DNA of 64,000 nt from NCBI RefSeq assembly GCF_958979055.1, contig NC_084898.1, positions 196,001 to 260,000 of the forward strand, written 5' to 3'. The DNA is from Alnus glutinosa (taxonomy: Eukaryota; Streptophyta; Magnoliopsida; Fagales; Betulaceae). Both the position numbers and the translations under genes were made by a program. Below the pieces are notes generated by a model. That model was not told the origin of the DNA. It did not search any database and saw only the letters and a program-made list of their open reading frames with translations. How positions within the stretch are numbered: the stretch's first letter is position 1; the number at the start of each line of letters is the position of its first letter. This document shows, in pieces, positions 12,401 to 23,525 of this stretch.

Positions 12401-15400
12401 GAGTTTTTGGAGCAAATGGGTTAGAAGGCACTGAGGTAGAGAAAGGACTCGCAGCCGATTGAGTAAATGTTGGGGAAGGAGCAAGAGGATTTGAATTTGC
12501 AGGAGACGAACTAAAGCCAATCCCACCAGCAGGCTGACCAGCAGGAAGTGGTCCACCTGAAATTACAATATTATAAAGTGTTCGTCAATTATTGCTGGCA
12601 GCAAGACAACAAGAATTTTGGGTTTTGACACAATTTCTCAAATATACCTTTATCACCTATTTGATAGTCCTCCCATCTCAGCTCCTCATGGCTTTTATCT
12701 TTGTAGACAGGCATGGCAGATATTGACTCTAACTTCCCACCATCTGCTTCAGTTGTTGGTGTGAAGGCAGCTACTCTGCTTCCCCCACGTTGACTCCCAA
12801 AAGGTGACTGCCCAAAGCCAGTGCTGCCAAATGCTGGTGTTGTAGACTGGGCACCTGCACGACAGCTCATAAGGAGAGGAAAAAAAATCCAGTAAATAGC
12901 AAACAAGATACCAAGATAAAGATGTGTATAACCTAACAGAAGTTCCTTAACCACATAAGGATGCTTATCACAAGAATATCCATATTCCAAATTGTTTAAC
13001 CAATTAAACACATTTGAAACAACTCACCATACGGATGCTTATCATAATATATATATATATTCCAAACTGTATAACAAATTAAACCCATTTGAAACCACTC
13101 ACCAAATTGAGAACTCTGGGCTGCAAAAGGAGCAGTGGTACCAAATGGGCTGCTACCAAATGTAGAAGCTGATTGGCCAAAAGCTGGAGAGGACCCAAAG
13201 CTGAAGGACGGTGTACTAGAAGCCCCAAAAGCAGGAGTACTTCCGGCACCGAATGCAGAAGTACTTGAAGAACCAAATGCAGAAGTGCTTGATGTACCAA
13301 ATGCTGGAGCAGTTGAAGTACCAAATATAGGGCTGCTTGAAGCTCCAAATGCTCCGCCAGATCCAAATACAGGAGCATTTGACACACCAAATGACGTCCC
13401 AGTATTCCCAAATGCAGGACTTGCGGTTGAACCAAAGGCAGGGGTGCTGGTAGCTCCAAATGCGGGTGTGCTGGTAGCACCAAATGCGGGCGTGCTGGTA
13501 GCACCAAATGTGGGCGTGCTGGTAGCACCAAATGCGGGCGTGCTGTTCGTAGAACCAAATGCGGGGGTGCTTGTAGCACCAAAAGCTGGGGTGCTACTTG
13601 CACCAAATGCAGACTGACTTGTTGCACCAAATGGTGTGGAGGCACCAAATATGCTACTCCCAAATGCCGGCTGTGATTGTTGATTTGTGCTTCCAAAGGG
13701 ACTTGTTTGAGTAGGAGAGGACCCAAAGCCCCCAAAAGAAGGCTTCTGACCAAAGACGGAAGATCCTGAAGAGAAAGAAAAGACATCAGTTCCAAAAAGT
13801 TAAAAAGAAAAAGGAAAACAAGTTCGGTAGATAAATGAGTACTTTAGCATATAAGATATCGATATACTAAGAGATAATACACTAAGTTATTTTACTGTAA
13901 CTAAGACTTCATCACCAATAGCAGAGGATGATCACTCAAGATAACTGACCGAACTCAAGGAAGACAAATCACACGGCAAGAACATCAGTCCAAGGAAAAA
14001 GAATAAGTGAGCAACCATTTGCTCAAAAGTCAATATAATTAATATCTTCATTATTATTTAATAATCCGTTCAAATCGTAAAGGGAAAACTAACACCTCGC
14101 CAATGAGCACAAAAAGAGAAACTGCAGCTGGAATAAATGCTACCTCTTCTAATTATTAAGTTTTACTATCTCGTTTATAAAATTCATTTCCCTCATTACT
14201 TCATAATCTTGTCCTCTGTTATTGAATTCCAACATAATTCCAATATATATAAGATAGAAAAACAGCCAAATAATATATAATAAATTCCATAAAGAGGCAA
14301 TACACCAATGAAACCAGTCAGGAAATTACAAGTTTCCACCAAGACAAACTCATTTAAAAAATCAGCCGAAAGCATTCCTGAATGACATCAACTACAAAAG
14401 CATTACCAATCAGGGCCTCAATAATAAATCCATTTCATGCAGAAACAAAATCCATCATTCAGCTAAGCATAACTTTCCATTCTCTGGATACCCAAGAGTC
14501 TGAAATGGCATTCAGAGATGACAAATGCCATTTCATATGCAACAGCTGAAGAATATTACAATGCTGACACACATGATGCATCCAGATCAAATGAGTAATA
14601 ACCATCTTTCTCAACAATTACATCAAAATCAAATCATTAGGTAACAGTAGGAGAAGAATGAAACAAATTGGGCAAGTCAAAAACAACGTTACACATACCA
14701 CCAAATGATGATGATGAACTACCAAATGCAGGAGTAGATGCTCCAAAAGCAGGCACTGTGCTTCCAAAAGCCGGAGACGATGAAGCACCGAAGGTCGTGG
14801 TGGAAGAGAAAGGTGAAGAAGATGGGGCTGCACCAAACACTCCAGTTGAAGTACCCCCGAATAAAGAACCCCCAGTTTGTGAACCAAAAGGGGTAGAACT
14901 ACCAAAGGGCTTTGGAGCAAAAGGATTGTTACTTGCATTGTTGGTCTGTCCAAAGACTGATGGAGACCCAAATGGGCTACTAGATGACTGCCCAAAAGCT
15001 GCCATATCGATAGACACTTATTAATTTTCATTTCCAAACAGAGTCCAAAGAAGAAGAACAAAAAACCTTTAAGGACCATTACAGAACTCCCAGATATGTG
15101 CAGATGAAAAAAAGAATCCAAATGACTAAATAATCATAGCCCAATAACTAATTGTGAGCAAACCCAAGTTTACTCACTTTGATTAAAAAAAAATGAAAGT
15201 CAGATAAAAATAAAATTTAAAAAAAAAAGCTCAAACAATTATCAAAAAATAAAAATAAAATAAACCTTTGTTTTCTGTATAATCTCATTTGAAATTCAAA
15301 TTAGTTATGATACTCAAGATGCACCACCAAAATGACAGAATCAAGCAGAGCCTTTAAAAACTGCAAGCATAATTTCTTGGAACCCAGAAATCTCTCAGAA

Positions 15401-15888
15401 ATTTCCCAACACATAACAACTGTGAGAATATAGGATAACATACAAGAGCCTCCAACAAAATCCAATTAAACAAATAAGCAAAATAAATAAATAAACAAAA
15501 CACAATGCGTAGAAAAGCAAAAAATAATAAATCAGACTATGAAAAATAGCGTACTCTTATAAGGTTGGAAAATAAAATAATAAATGCTCATAAAAAGAAA
15601 CAATAAATATCAAAAGAACGACAAAAGTGTGAGAATCCAATAGAAAATCAGACACTCCTTGAGGAAAAGATGCAAGCGACAACATATTCATTAGACTGAT
15701 ATGAAAATTAATCCAACCACATCCAAGTTCCCTAGAAAATAATCACTACGCACAATCCAAAAACAAATAAATAAGCTAAGGGAAGGAAGAGTTGCATCCA
15801 AGAACACGCACTTCGGATTAACAAAAGCAAATACAAACAACACACTAATTCAAGTCAAAGAACACTTACGGTTAGTCGAACTAAACAT
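7956..15888 (-). CDS. NUP98: Nucleoporin NUP98 (FG repeats, GLEBS, autoproteolytic domain), frame ends at the cleavage site
   Basis: FG-repeat nucleoporin of the nuclear pore, in the plant NUP98A/B family. Twelve coding exons (minus): 15888-15870, 14998-14699, 13765-13103, 12854-12648, 12556-11976, 11383-11296, 11161-11101, 10529-10391, 10219-10103, 9996-9822, 9246-9196, 8584-7956. All have GT-AG borders and matching phases, and sum to 3030 bp (1009 residues). The protein begins [17 protein letters not shown]. Exons 2-6 encode FG/GLFG-type repeats. Exon 4 holds the GLEBS-like Rae1/Gle2-binding segment ([22 protein letters not shown]). Exons 9-10 form the linker. Exon 12 is the autoproteolytic domain ([49 protein letters not shown]). 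The family normally ends HFS plus a short tail and cleaves between Phe and Ser. Here a TGA (7958-7956) follows HF directly, and a tail-like sequence ([12 protein letters not shown] in a shifted frame) lies beyond, consistent with a 2-bp loss. Confidence 0.93.
9401..9444. repeat. Compound (TG)n(GA)n microsatellite in NUP98 intron 10
   Basis: About 11 TG units followed by about 11 GA units, intronic. Confidence 0.95.
13439..13620 (-). repeat. 24-bp coding minisatellite, FG repeats in NUP98 exon 3
   Basis: Tandem units of about 24 bp encode (A/G)(T/S)STPAFG. The tightest copies share GCACCAAATGCGGGCGTGCT on the plus strand. The same minisatellite appears with different copy numbers in the duplicated copies at about 33180-33330 and 41360-41920, so unit gain or loss within this exon is recurrent. 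Confidence 0.9.
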
Positions 15889-17144
15889 CCTTTCTTCTAG
15901 CTCTTGCCCAATAAGATTAAGAGGTTCTCGTTCCGAAACTGAAATAGAATTAGAACACAAATCAAACAAAGAATGCTAATGTGTGTGGCGATAATCACAT
16001 TTTATCAAATACTTGGAAGAAACAAAAACTCATTAAAAAATTTATGCCTAGAAAGGGATACAAGCGGGTGAGTAAAGGACCACGGAATTGGGGATCCAAA
16101 GGTCCATTATTCCATTCCATCATTACGAAACCATTAATATACCATCAACATGGATACGCCAGTTGAAGAAAGGAAAAATTCAATAAATCAATCCAAGAAG
16201 GTTACGATAACAGACATTCAGAATCGCAAACGATTGGCGCTTTCGAATTGAATAAAACCGTAAGAAGGAACAAATTGAATATGATGCAGCAATCAGCAAG
16301 CCCTAGCGGGAAATCCAATCAAAACCTAAAACTACCAGCGGAAGAGACTGAAAAGAAGAGAAAACGTAGAATTAGGGTTTTGAAGGTACGTACCGTCGAT
16401 CTGAGAGAGAGAAAGAGAGAGAGAGAGAGAGCAGTGAAGAAAAATGGGGAAGGGGGTTTGTATAGTACCTTGGTAAGTCGGGGTTAAGAAGCGTAGCGTT
16501 AAAAGTAAGCGCAATGGGCAAGGGGATTGTATGTACCTTGCTTGGTAAGTCGGGGTTAAGCCGAGTAGCGTTAAAAGTATAAAGAAACCTTCCGCCTATG
16601 AATCGTACGAGTGTTTTTCTTTCGTTTTTTCGGGTTCAGGCAGCGTGCAGCGTTTCGCGTTTCTTAGTGGATTGTTTTTTAGCAAAACGTTTCTTCCAGC
16701 TTGGTGACAAACGACAAGGTTTTTCCGCTAGTTTGGATGTCGGTTCCGCCTAAATAGTTAATAATAAGAATGTTTTCATACGTCACCAGATGCTTGGAAT
16801 TTAACGTAATTAATCCCAAACTTAATAGAAGATGGATGATGCTCAAACTAACTATCATAGGGATGTATGTGACATTAGATGAGGATAATGTCTTTTCAAA
16901 ATTAATCATAGCATACTTCAAAAAACCAAAAAAAAAAAAATCATACCATAGGTATATATGACATTAGATGAGGAGAATGTCTTTTCAAAATTAATCATAT
17001 CATACTTTAAAAAAAAAAAAAAAAACAATCATAGCAAACTTAATTAGCATAATTTCAAAATTAGAAACACAATGTAAGTGTAGCCTCATTTATCCTATTG
17101 GCAATATTGGATAAGAAGAAAGAAAGAGGAGGGTTCTTACAAAA
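15889..17144 (-). promoter_or_regulatory. NUP98 5' leader and promoter region
   Basis: Upstream region of NUP98. A pyrimidine-rich stretch (minus-strand CT repeats, 16400-16432) followed by a possible donor GTACGTACC near 16395-16387 may be a 5'-UTR exon and intron. AAACCCTAATT (telo-box-like, minus strand) lies near 16367-16380. Two imperfect units of about 68 bp (about 16445-16580, sharing GGTAAGTCGGGGTTAAG) form a tandem repeat. A diverged copy of this whole region occurs at 45400-46560 in front of copy 3, which shows the duplicated unit included the promoter side. The transcription start is not determined. Confidence 0.5.
16445..16580. repeat. Tandem repeat of about 68 bp, 2 units, upstream of NUP98
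   Basis: Both units contain GGTAAGTCGGGGTTAAG and GTAGCGTTAAAAGT. A homologous pair is present at about 45945-46075, so the repeat predates the NUP98 duplication. Confidence 0.75.
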
Positions 17145-17712
17145 TGTTAAAACAGTTTCTGGTAGGTGACGTGTCGATCAGATATTTATCTTGGTTGCTC
17201 CTGGTCCACCTGAAAAACAAGGCTGCGTTGGGGGGTTCCGACAACCCCACTCCGATGCTTAAGTGAGTGTATGGTTCTGAGAATAAATGCGCAGAATAAT
17301 GCCAGAAAGATTGATTAGCATGTACCTTAACATCTGAATAGGTTCTAATATTTATAGAGGTTGAAGAGCAGTTCAATTAGCCTCTCAATTCGTGCACGAG
17401 GCGGTTGGAGGAGACGTGGCCCCGGATGAACGGATATTCCGGGTTCCGCTTACCTCAGAGGCATCATCAAGTTTCATGACGTGCGTTGTGTCCCTTAGAT
17501 TTCGGGTACTGCCGAGATATACGCAGATGTGGATATCAACTAGTATTTGGGTCGACAATTCGGGCCAATTGTAACAGATTGAGCCCAAGTGGTCTTAACG
17601 AGCTCGGGTGGATTATGCTCTCTTTAATATTTGGGCCTGGTCGGATGGACCAGAGTGGGCCTAGTTCTCGGGTTGGGCCCAACTCCCGAGAAGGTCAATA
17701 TTCTTCCCAACA
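17145..17712. mobile_element. Solo LTR, 568 bp
   Basis: Starts TGTTAAAACAG and ends TTCCCAACA (TG...CA with TGTT/AACA inverted ends). It is flanked by the 5-bp duplication CAAAA (17140-17144 and 17713-17717). The paralogous region near copy 3 (about 46550) reads CTTACAAAACATTGAATTATG without interruption and so gives the empty site. There are no internal coding domains, so this is a lone LTR left by recombination. The superfamily was not determined. Confidence 0.85.
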
Positions 17713-18160
17713 CAAAACATTGAATTATGATATTATGATGAGTTCCTAACAAACTTAATTTTGTAGAACCAAATTCGGGGGTGCTTGTAGCACCAGAAGC
17801 TGGGGTGCTGCTTGCACCAAATGCAGACTGACTTGTTGCACCAAATGGTGTGGAGACGCCAAATATGCTACTCGCAAACGTCAGCTGTGATTGTGTGATT
17901 TGTGCTTGTAAAGGGACTTGCTTAAGTAGGAGAAGACCCAAAGCCCCCAAAAGAAGGCTTCCGACCAAAGACGGAAGATCTTGTAGAGAGAAAAGACATT
18001 CAGTTCCAAAAAGTTAAAAAGAAAAAGGAAAACAAGTTGGGTAGATAAATGAGTATTTTAGCTGATAAGATATCGATATACTAATTAAGAGATAATACAG
18101 TAAGGTATTTTACTGTAACTAAGACTACATCACCAATAGTAGAGAGGATGATCACTTAAG

Positions 18161-19282
18161 TAAAGGTGTAAATCCGAACCGGTTATAACCAGACCGCAAC
18201 TAGATCCGGGCACTAACCGGAACCGAAAAACCGAAAACCGGGTAGGTATCCGATTATTTAAAATCGGGTACCCGGGGCACCCAGTCCCGGTCCCGTTCCC
18301 GGGTACAGGTTTTCAAAAACCCGGTTATACCTGAGTCCATTAGTTATTAAAAAAAAAAAAAAAAAAAAAAACCCCTACCCTTTTACACCTTAAAAGAATC
18401 AACCTACACAGGGACCTTTCGGTCCTTTCCATTTTCTGTCTTTAGAGTTTTGTCCTAAGCCCTTTTCTTTCAGAAATGAGCCAACTGCCTTCACTTTCAC
18501 GCCCTGCCTTCTTCTTCTTGAACCTTCTTCTTCACACGTATCACGCCCACGCCCTGATTTCTGAAGTGGGGGAAGCCTTAATCTGAGGAAAAAATTACAT
18601 GAGCTCGAGCCAGGGTTTCAGAGGACAATTTGTAGGCCACACACGATCTTCTTCTCCTCCTTCATGACAAAGAAATTAAGACAGTGAGGAGATCGGGGAG
18701 GGAGATCGTGAACCCAAAAGCGAGACCCGATCATCCACAGGTCGCCAGTTACTGGAGCAGACGACGCCATGATGCCGGAGAAGACCCGTGACCCGTCGAA
18801 CACGAGAGGAACCAAAGTAGACTCGATTCTTCGGTGGGTCAAGCCAATCGGTGATCGGTCGACTTCGGTGGAGTAGGGGTTGTGACTTCCGGCGATTCAT
18901 TCCGTGACCCGTTCAACACATTTTTTGGTGGATTTTCTGGGTAAATCCTCAAAATAATAATCCTTGTAAAATAGTTGATTTGGTTTATTATTGTTGATTT
19001 ATTTTGATAAAATCCCCTGTTTTTGGTTGGAGTGGCCAAATGGAGTTCATGTTGAGTGTTGTTGGAATTGTGGTGTTTTGGTTCTCATGGTGAGGTGAGA
19101 GCAGTCGCGCAGGTTCAAGCGATTGGGTTTTTTTTTTTTTATAAAAAAATTACTCGGTTTGGATAACCGGTTTTTACCAGGGGTATTTGGTTCCGGTTAC
19201 TAAAATTCAATAACTGGGGACCTCGGTTCCGATTCCCAGTTTTGGCCAATAACCGGGAACAGGGACCAGATTTACACCCCTA
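18161..19282. mobile_element. hAT-like non-autonomous element, 1122 bp
   Basis: Terminal inverted repeats TAAAGGTGTAAATC (left) and TAGGGGTGTAAATC (reverse complement of right). The 8-bp target duplication is CACTTAAG/CACTCAAG with one mismatch. The empty site GATCACTCAAGATAACTGACC is present in NUP98 intron 2 at about 13930 and in both other copies. The subterminal sequence is rich in CCGG/ACCGG and GGTTAT motifs. No transposase frame is recognised. Confidence 0.85.
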
Positions 19283-19393
19283 CACTCAAGACAATTAACC
19301 GAACTCAAGGAAGACAAAACACACGGCAAGAACATCAGTCCAAGGAAGAAGAATAAGTGAGCAACCATTTGCTCAAAAGTCAATATAATTAAT

Positions 19394-19646
19394 GAAGCTG
19401 TCTGGCAACCAAATGTCTCTTTTTACTTCTCTCAAAAAAATCAAATCAAAAACATTATAACTTTTATACACTTTTTACATCACATCAATAACTTTTTATT
19501 ACTACTCAAATAAAAAAATTCACTACAAAACAAAACTTTTCCACTTTTCCATAAAATATTCACAAATTTTATATCACATCAATCACTTCTTACTACTATT
19601 CAAATAAATATTCTATTTTACACTTACTTGCGAAACAGCTCAAATA
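19394..19646. mobile_element. MITE-like insertion of about 250 bp in the NUP98 fragment
   Basis: The paralogous sequence in NUP98 intron 2 (about 14035-14060) runs AATATAATTAATATCTTC. Here about 250 bp beginning GAAGCTGTCTGGCAACC and ending TTGCGAAACAGCTCAAAT is inserted. The ends form imperfect inverted repeats (GAAGCTGT/TGAGCTGT), with a probable 3-bp AAT duplication. The interior is AT-rich with the repeated phrase ACATCACATCAAT. Superfamily unassigned. Confidence 0.7.
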
Positions 19647-19775
19647 TCTTCGTTATTGTTTAATAATCCATTCGAATCGTAAAGGGAAAACTAACACCTA
19701 GCCAATGAGCACAAAAAGAGAAACTGCAGCTAGAATAAATGCTATATAAATGCTACCTCTTCTAATTATTAAAGG

Positions 19776-20162
19776 CATGTTTGAGTGTTCAATTATACTT
19801 AATTATATTTGAAAAACTTGTTTGGATTGGTCTTTTAAGTTAAAATTGTATTCGGGTTTTATCCGACCCTTTTTTAACTCAATCCAAAAAACTTAACCCA
19901 ATTAAAAAATAATAAACAAAAATCTTAAGTCACCCCTGATGTCTGGGGGTGATGGCTGAAACACTCCCAAGTGGCCTGGGGTGGCTCGACCACCCCCGCA
20001 ATTAATTGGAGGTGCCCAAGCCACCCCGATCGATTTTCAGGGGTAGCTCAACCACCCCTTCTGATTCGGGGGTGGCTCAACCACTCCTAAGGGTGCTTCG
20101 AAAATCACCACATTCTGTTTTTTTTTTTTGAACAGTTTTTAATTTTATAATAATTAAAAAAA

Positions 20163-20205
<43 letters not shown>

Positions 20206-20242
20206 CAATTAAATTCAATTCAATTAACTCTCACAAACATGA
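19776..20242. mobile_element. Probable MITE or degenerate element
   Basis: It begins where NUP98 homology ends. GGCATGTTTGAGTGTTCAATT at the left is loosely inverted at the right (CATGTTTGTGAGAGTTAATTG on the minus strand, about 20210-20242). The interior has several GGGGTGG/CCACCCC blocks (19935-20100) and a (TA)n tract (20166-20203). Target duplication not resolved. Confidence 0.45.
20166..20203. repeat. (TA)n microsatellite
   Basis: About 19 TA units. Confidence 0.95.
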
Positions 20243-20479
20243 TTTTAAAAAATAAATTTATTCAGTATTCACAATTTTAAATATAATAGAATAGAGATAT
20301 ATTAGTTGCACAACAATGCTGATGTGTCTAACATTTTCATTTTTTTTTTTAAAAAAAAAAAAAATGCTGCACATATATGCAGGTGTGAACATATATAGGA
20401 GATCCAGACATCTTAACTCATAAACTTTTGCATATAGACTCATCTACAATATATTACTTTTATATTTGGTGGCTTCGCT

Positions 20480-20965
20480 ATACAGAGATCCAGCGTTTTC
20501 AAATGTAGGTAAATCCGTGTCTAAGTGCTGAATTAACAACGACAGTTCGCCTACCTACTCGAAGACATTTGCATTACCCAATCTGGTAGCGTAAACATCC
20601 AAGTATATTGAAGCTCAAAACAATAGCATCTTGCTCATCAATACAAAGATCCAGCGTTTCCAAATATAGGTAACTCAGTGTCTAAGTGCATTACAGCTTC
20701 GTGCCGAATTAACGATAGTCTGCCTACCTACTCAAAGACACTTGCATTACCCAATCTGGTAGCTTGAACATCCAAGTATTGAAGCTCAAAACAATGACAT
20801 CTTGCTCAGCAATACAAAGATCCAGCATTTCAAAATATAGGTAACTCCGTGTCTAAGTACATTACAGCTTCGTGCTGAATTAACGACAGTCCGCCTACCT
20901 ACTCGAAGACACTTGCATTACCCAATCTGATAGCGTAAACATCTCAGTATATTAAAGCTCAATGC
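20480..20965. repeat. Tandem repeat, three units of about 161-171 bp
   Basis: Units start at about 20480, 20641 and 20812 with ATACARAGATCCAGC. Each contains GTGTCTAAGT, CGCCTACCTACTC and TTGCATTACCCAATCTG. Unit 1 lacks about 10 bp (CATTACAGCTTC) present in units 2 and 3. Function unknown; it may be part of a larger retroelement. Confidence 0.9.
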
Positions 20966-23525
20966 CTTTATATCATGCAACCAATCAATAGATACATATG
21001 TTCTTTCCCATTAAGACTCATGCTTGTCACGCCTCTGTTTTGGTATATAAGGGGAACGCGAACTTGAGCCTAAAAATACATTTACATAAAGCACACCTTT
21101 ATTAAATATAGATTTTAACCGTTTATATTAGTAGTTCTTTACAATGCCATAAATTCCAAAAGGAAGACATGCTATACAATACAAAGGTTATGTCAATCCC
21201 CACAACGATCTATTGCTCTTAGCGAGGTCTGTACCATTACCGAGAAGTGACTCCGGCTTACTGCGTCCTGAAAAGGTTGTAGGAGTAAGGGAAGAATTCG
21301 ACAAATCAGTAAGTAACACAATGTAACAAAAGACAGTATAAAAAGTTCAGTTTAGAAATTTTGAATTTTCAGAGTTCACATATATAAATATCGGCATCAA
21401 TAAGAAATATGCATATGCAATCATCGTTCATAGTGTGTCAGTTTTATCAACCACTGGTCCAACCACCGCATTTTAACAATGAGCGGCACACGTTAGGCTT
21501 GTCCAAAGGACCGATTCCGTAGGACTCATACGCTCATCATGTAGCCACAGGGGAGAGCTGCCGGGTTAGGAAGCTCCCTAGGTGATGACCCTCCGGCCAA
21601 TAGCCCCACACTTTTGGTGTGGTCGCCCCGCTACCCACCTCATCATAAGAAGATTCGGATTACCATTAGGGCTTTGGTGCCGTGGGATAAAACTTGTGTG
21701 GTGCATATAAAATACAAAATCAAATAAGTGAACTATAGTTTCATTATCTCCATTCACAGGGTGCACATGTAACATATACATATTTTGATAATCATAATCT
21801 CATCATCACCTCTATTCATATGGTGCACATATAAGATATTCATATCATAGTCCCATCTTCATTCACATGGTTCACAAGTAACATATTCATAATTCATACT
21901 TGGGAGCTATCATATAGTCATATGGGACTCAATCATATTTCGTAAGAGAATTATTATAACAAAAACAAAAGAGCAAATAATATTATAATGAAGAGTCTCT
22001 TGAAAATTCTCGACGTTTTTCTATTGAAAATGTTTTATTTAAAATTTCGCCGGGGTTTTAAGGTTGTGTTCCCTTACCTGGACTGGCCTTTAGCATCGAG
22101 ATCAAGTTTTTACCTAAATAAATTAAAAGAAGAAGCTTAGAAGAATATTCTGAAATTTGAAGCCTTCAACTTAACTAAAGTATACATAATATGTAATCAG
22201 AGGTCTCCAAATTGTACTGTCTGTCAATAATCATAAGTCCACATTACTACTTAGTAACTAAATCACCAACAAACATGAACTCATTCAGCTTAAATCACAA
22301 AAAATCTTCCAAAAACAGCAACCCCCTTGAATTACTTAATCCTTAGTCCAAGAGTCCATGACCCAAACAACCCAATATTAAACCAACTCATGCCAATCAA
22401 ATCCAGCAAGTACTAAAACAAGAAATACATGGGGTACATTAGCACTTGGTTCAACAAGACATCCATAAAATCTCAACTGCAACAATTCTCAAATCACCAA
22501 ATCCGTAACTCATACCAAAGTCATCTTCCAGAATTAATCACCCAATCCATACATGAAAATAACATCCCAAAATCACACAAAACTTCAAGAAAATCCATCA
22601 AAGAATCATAATTACCCAACAATGCATCTATTCGGTACTTCTCACATAATCCTTTATAAAATAACTCCAAACTCAATTTACAACATTACAACTCGATTTT
22701 TAAGAATAATTCTCCTGCCATCAAGATCCTAATTCAACAGTAATATCCATCACTAAATCATCAATTTAACCAATTGAAATCAACATTTTCCAATTGAAAT
22801 TAATTTCTAAAAAAAAAAAAAAATCATCAATAAACATTCGGTAAGGAATTCCAACCATCTCTCTCTCTCTCCCCTCCTGGTATGCAGACAGAAGAATAAG
22901 AAGGAAGAGAGAAGAGTAGGAGAAAGAGAGAGAAGAAAGAAAAAGAAGGGAGAACGAAGGAAGACGGGGATGCGTTTATGTTTTTATAGAAGAGAGGAGG
23001 TTGAGGACGTGGTTGTATTTGTCTGAAAACCTTGGGCAAAGCTGCAATGTGTTGAGTGAAATCCGCTACGTGGGGATAGAATTTCTGCAACGTTTGACGA
23101 GAAGTTGAAATGTGGCGATGGGGTTTTTCCTTTTTAGACACGTTGTAGATGTTTTTGAAGATTCAATGCATTTTGTTTCTAAAGGCTTCTCTTTTAGGTT
23201 GCCACGTGGGTGCTAAAGAATAAAATAATAAGTGGTTTAATTCATGGCCTTATGTTGCTGTTCATGGCCCTAATCAAACTGGGTTAGCAAAATAAATAAA
23301 GGCCAAGGAACTAGCCTAGATGAGAGGGCAATTACAACCCATGGGCTACACTAAATATAATAAATTTTTATTTTATTATTGTCTTTTAATAAGTTGCTTT
23401 GGGTTCTCATATAATAAAAAAAGATGTACTATATTTACTTTTAATTATAAAAAATTTCCTTCGGATTCTTTTAATATAAAAGAAAAACTCTAAATTTTTC
23501 TGGGGTGTTATATATGCATATTAAT
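20966..23525 (-). mobile_element. Degenerate LTR-like repeat region, element 1
   Basis: There is no supported gene. On the minus strand the region starts near 23517 with TATAACACCCCAGAAA, resembling the TGTAACACCC start of many plant Gypsy LTRs, but no matching partner, target duplication or protein domain was found. A CT/GA-rich block lies at 22857-22965 and a GC-richer block at 21480-21650. The assignment rests on sequence style only. Confidence 0.3.

Larger units (their letters stand above)
17762..19775 (-). pseudogene. NUP98 fragment (part of exon 3 and intron 2), interrupted by two insertions
   Basis: The segment 17763-17980 matches the 5' part of NUP98 exon 3 (FG repeats, equivalent to about 13545-13765). 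It is followed by intron 2 sequence equivalent to about 13790-14167. The acceptor is altered (CTACAAG instead of CTTCAG). The fragment directly abuts the NUP98 upstream flank at about 17760, so it is a tandem-duplication junction. A hAT-like element (18161-19282) and a small MITE (about 19394-19646) are inserted in it. It cannot encode a protein of its own. Confidence 0.88.

Noticed and set aside
13135..13617. Antisense open frames across the FG exon (160 codons; also 41011-41538, 175 codons)
   Set aside because: They are shadows of the FG minisatellite: a multiple-of-three repeat with no stop on the opposite strand stays open. They also lie antisense to a clear exon.
13439..13620. Regular 24-bp repeats resembling a CRISPR array
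   Set aside because: Direct repeats are contiguous with no unique spacers, lie in a coding exon, and the genome is a plant.
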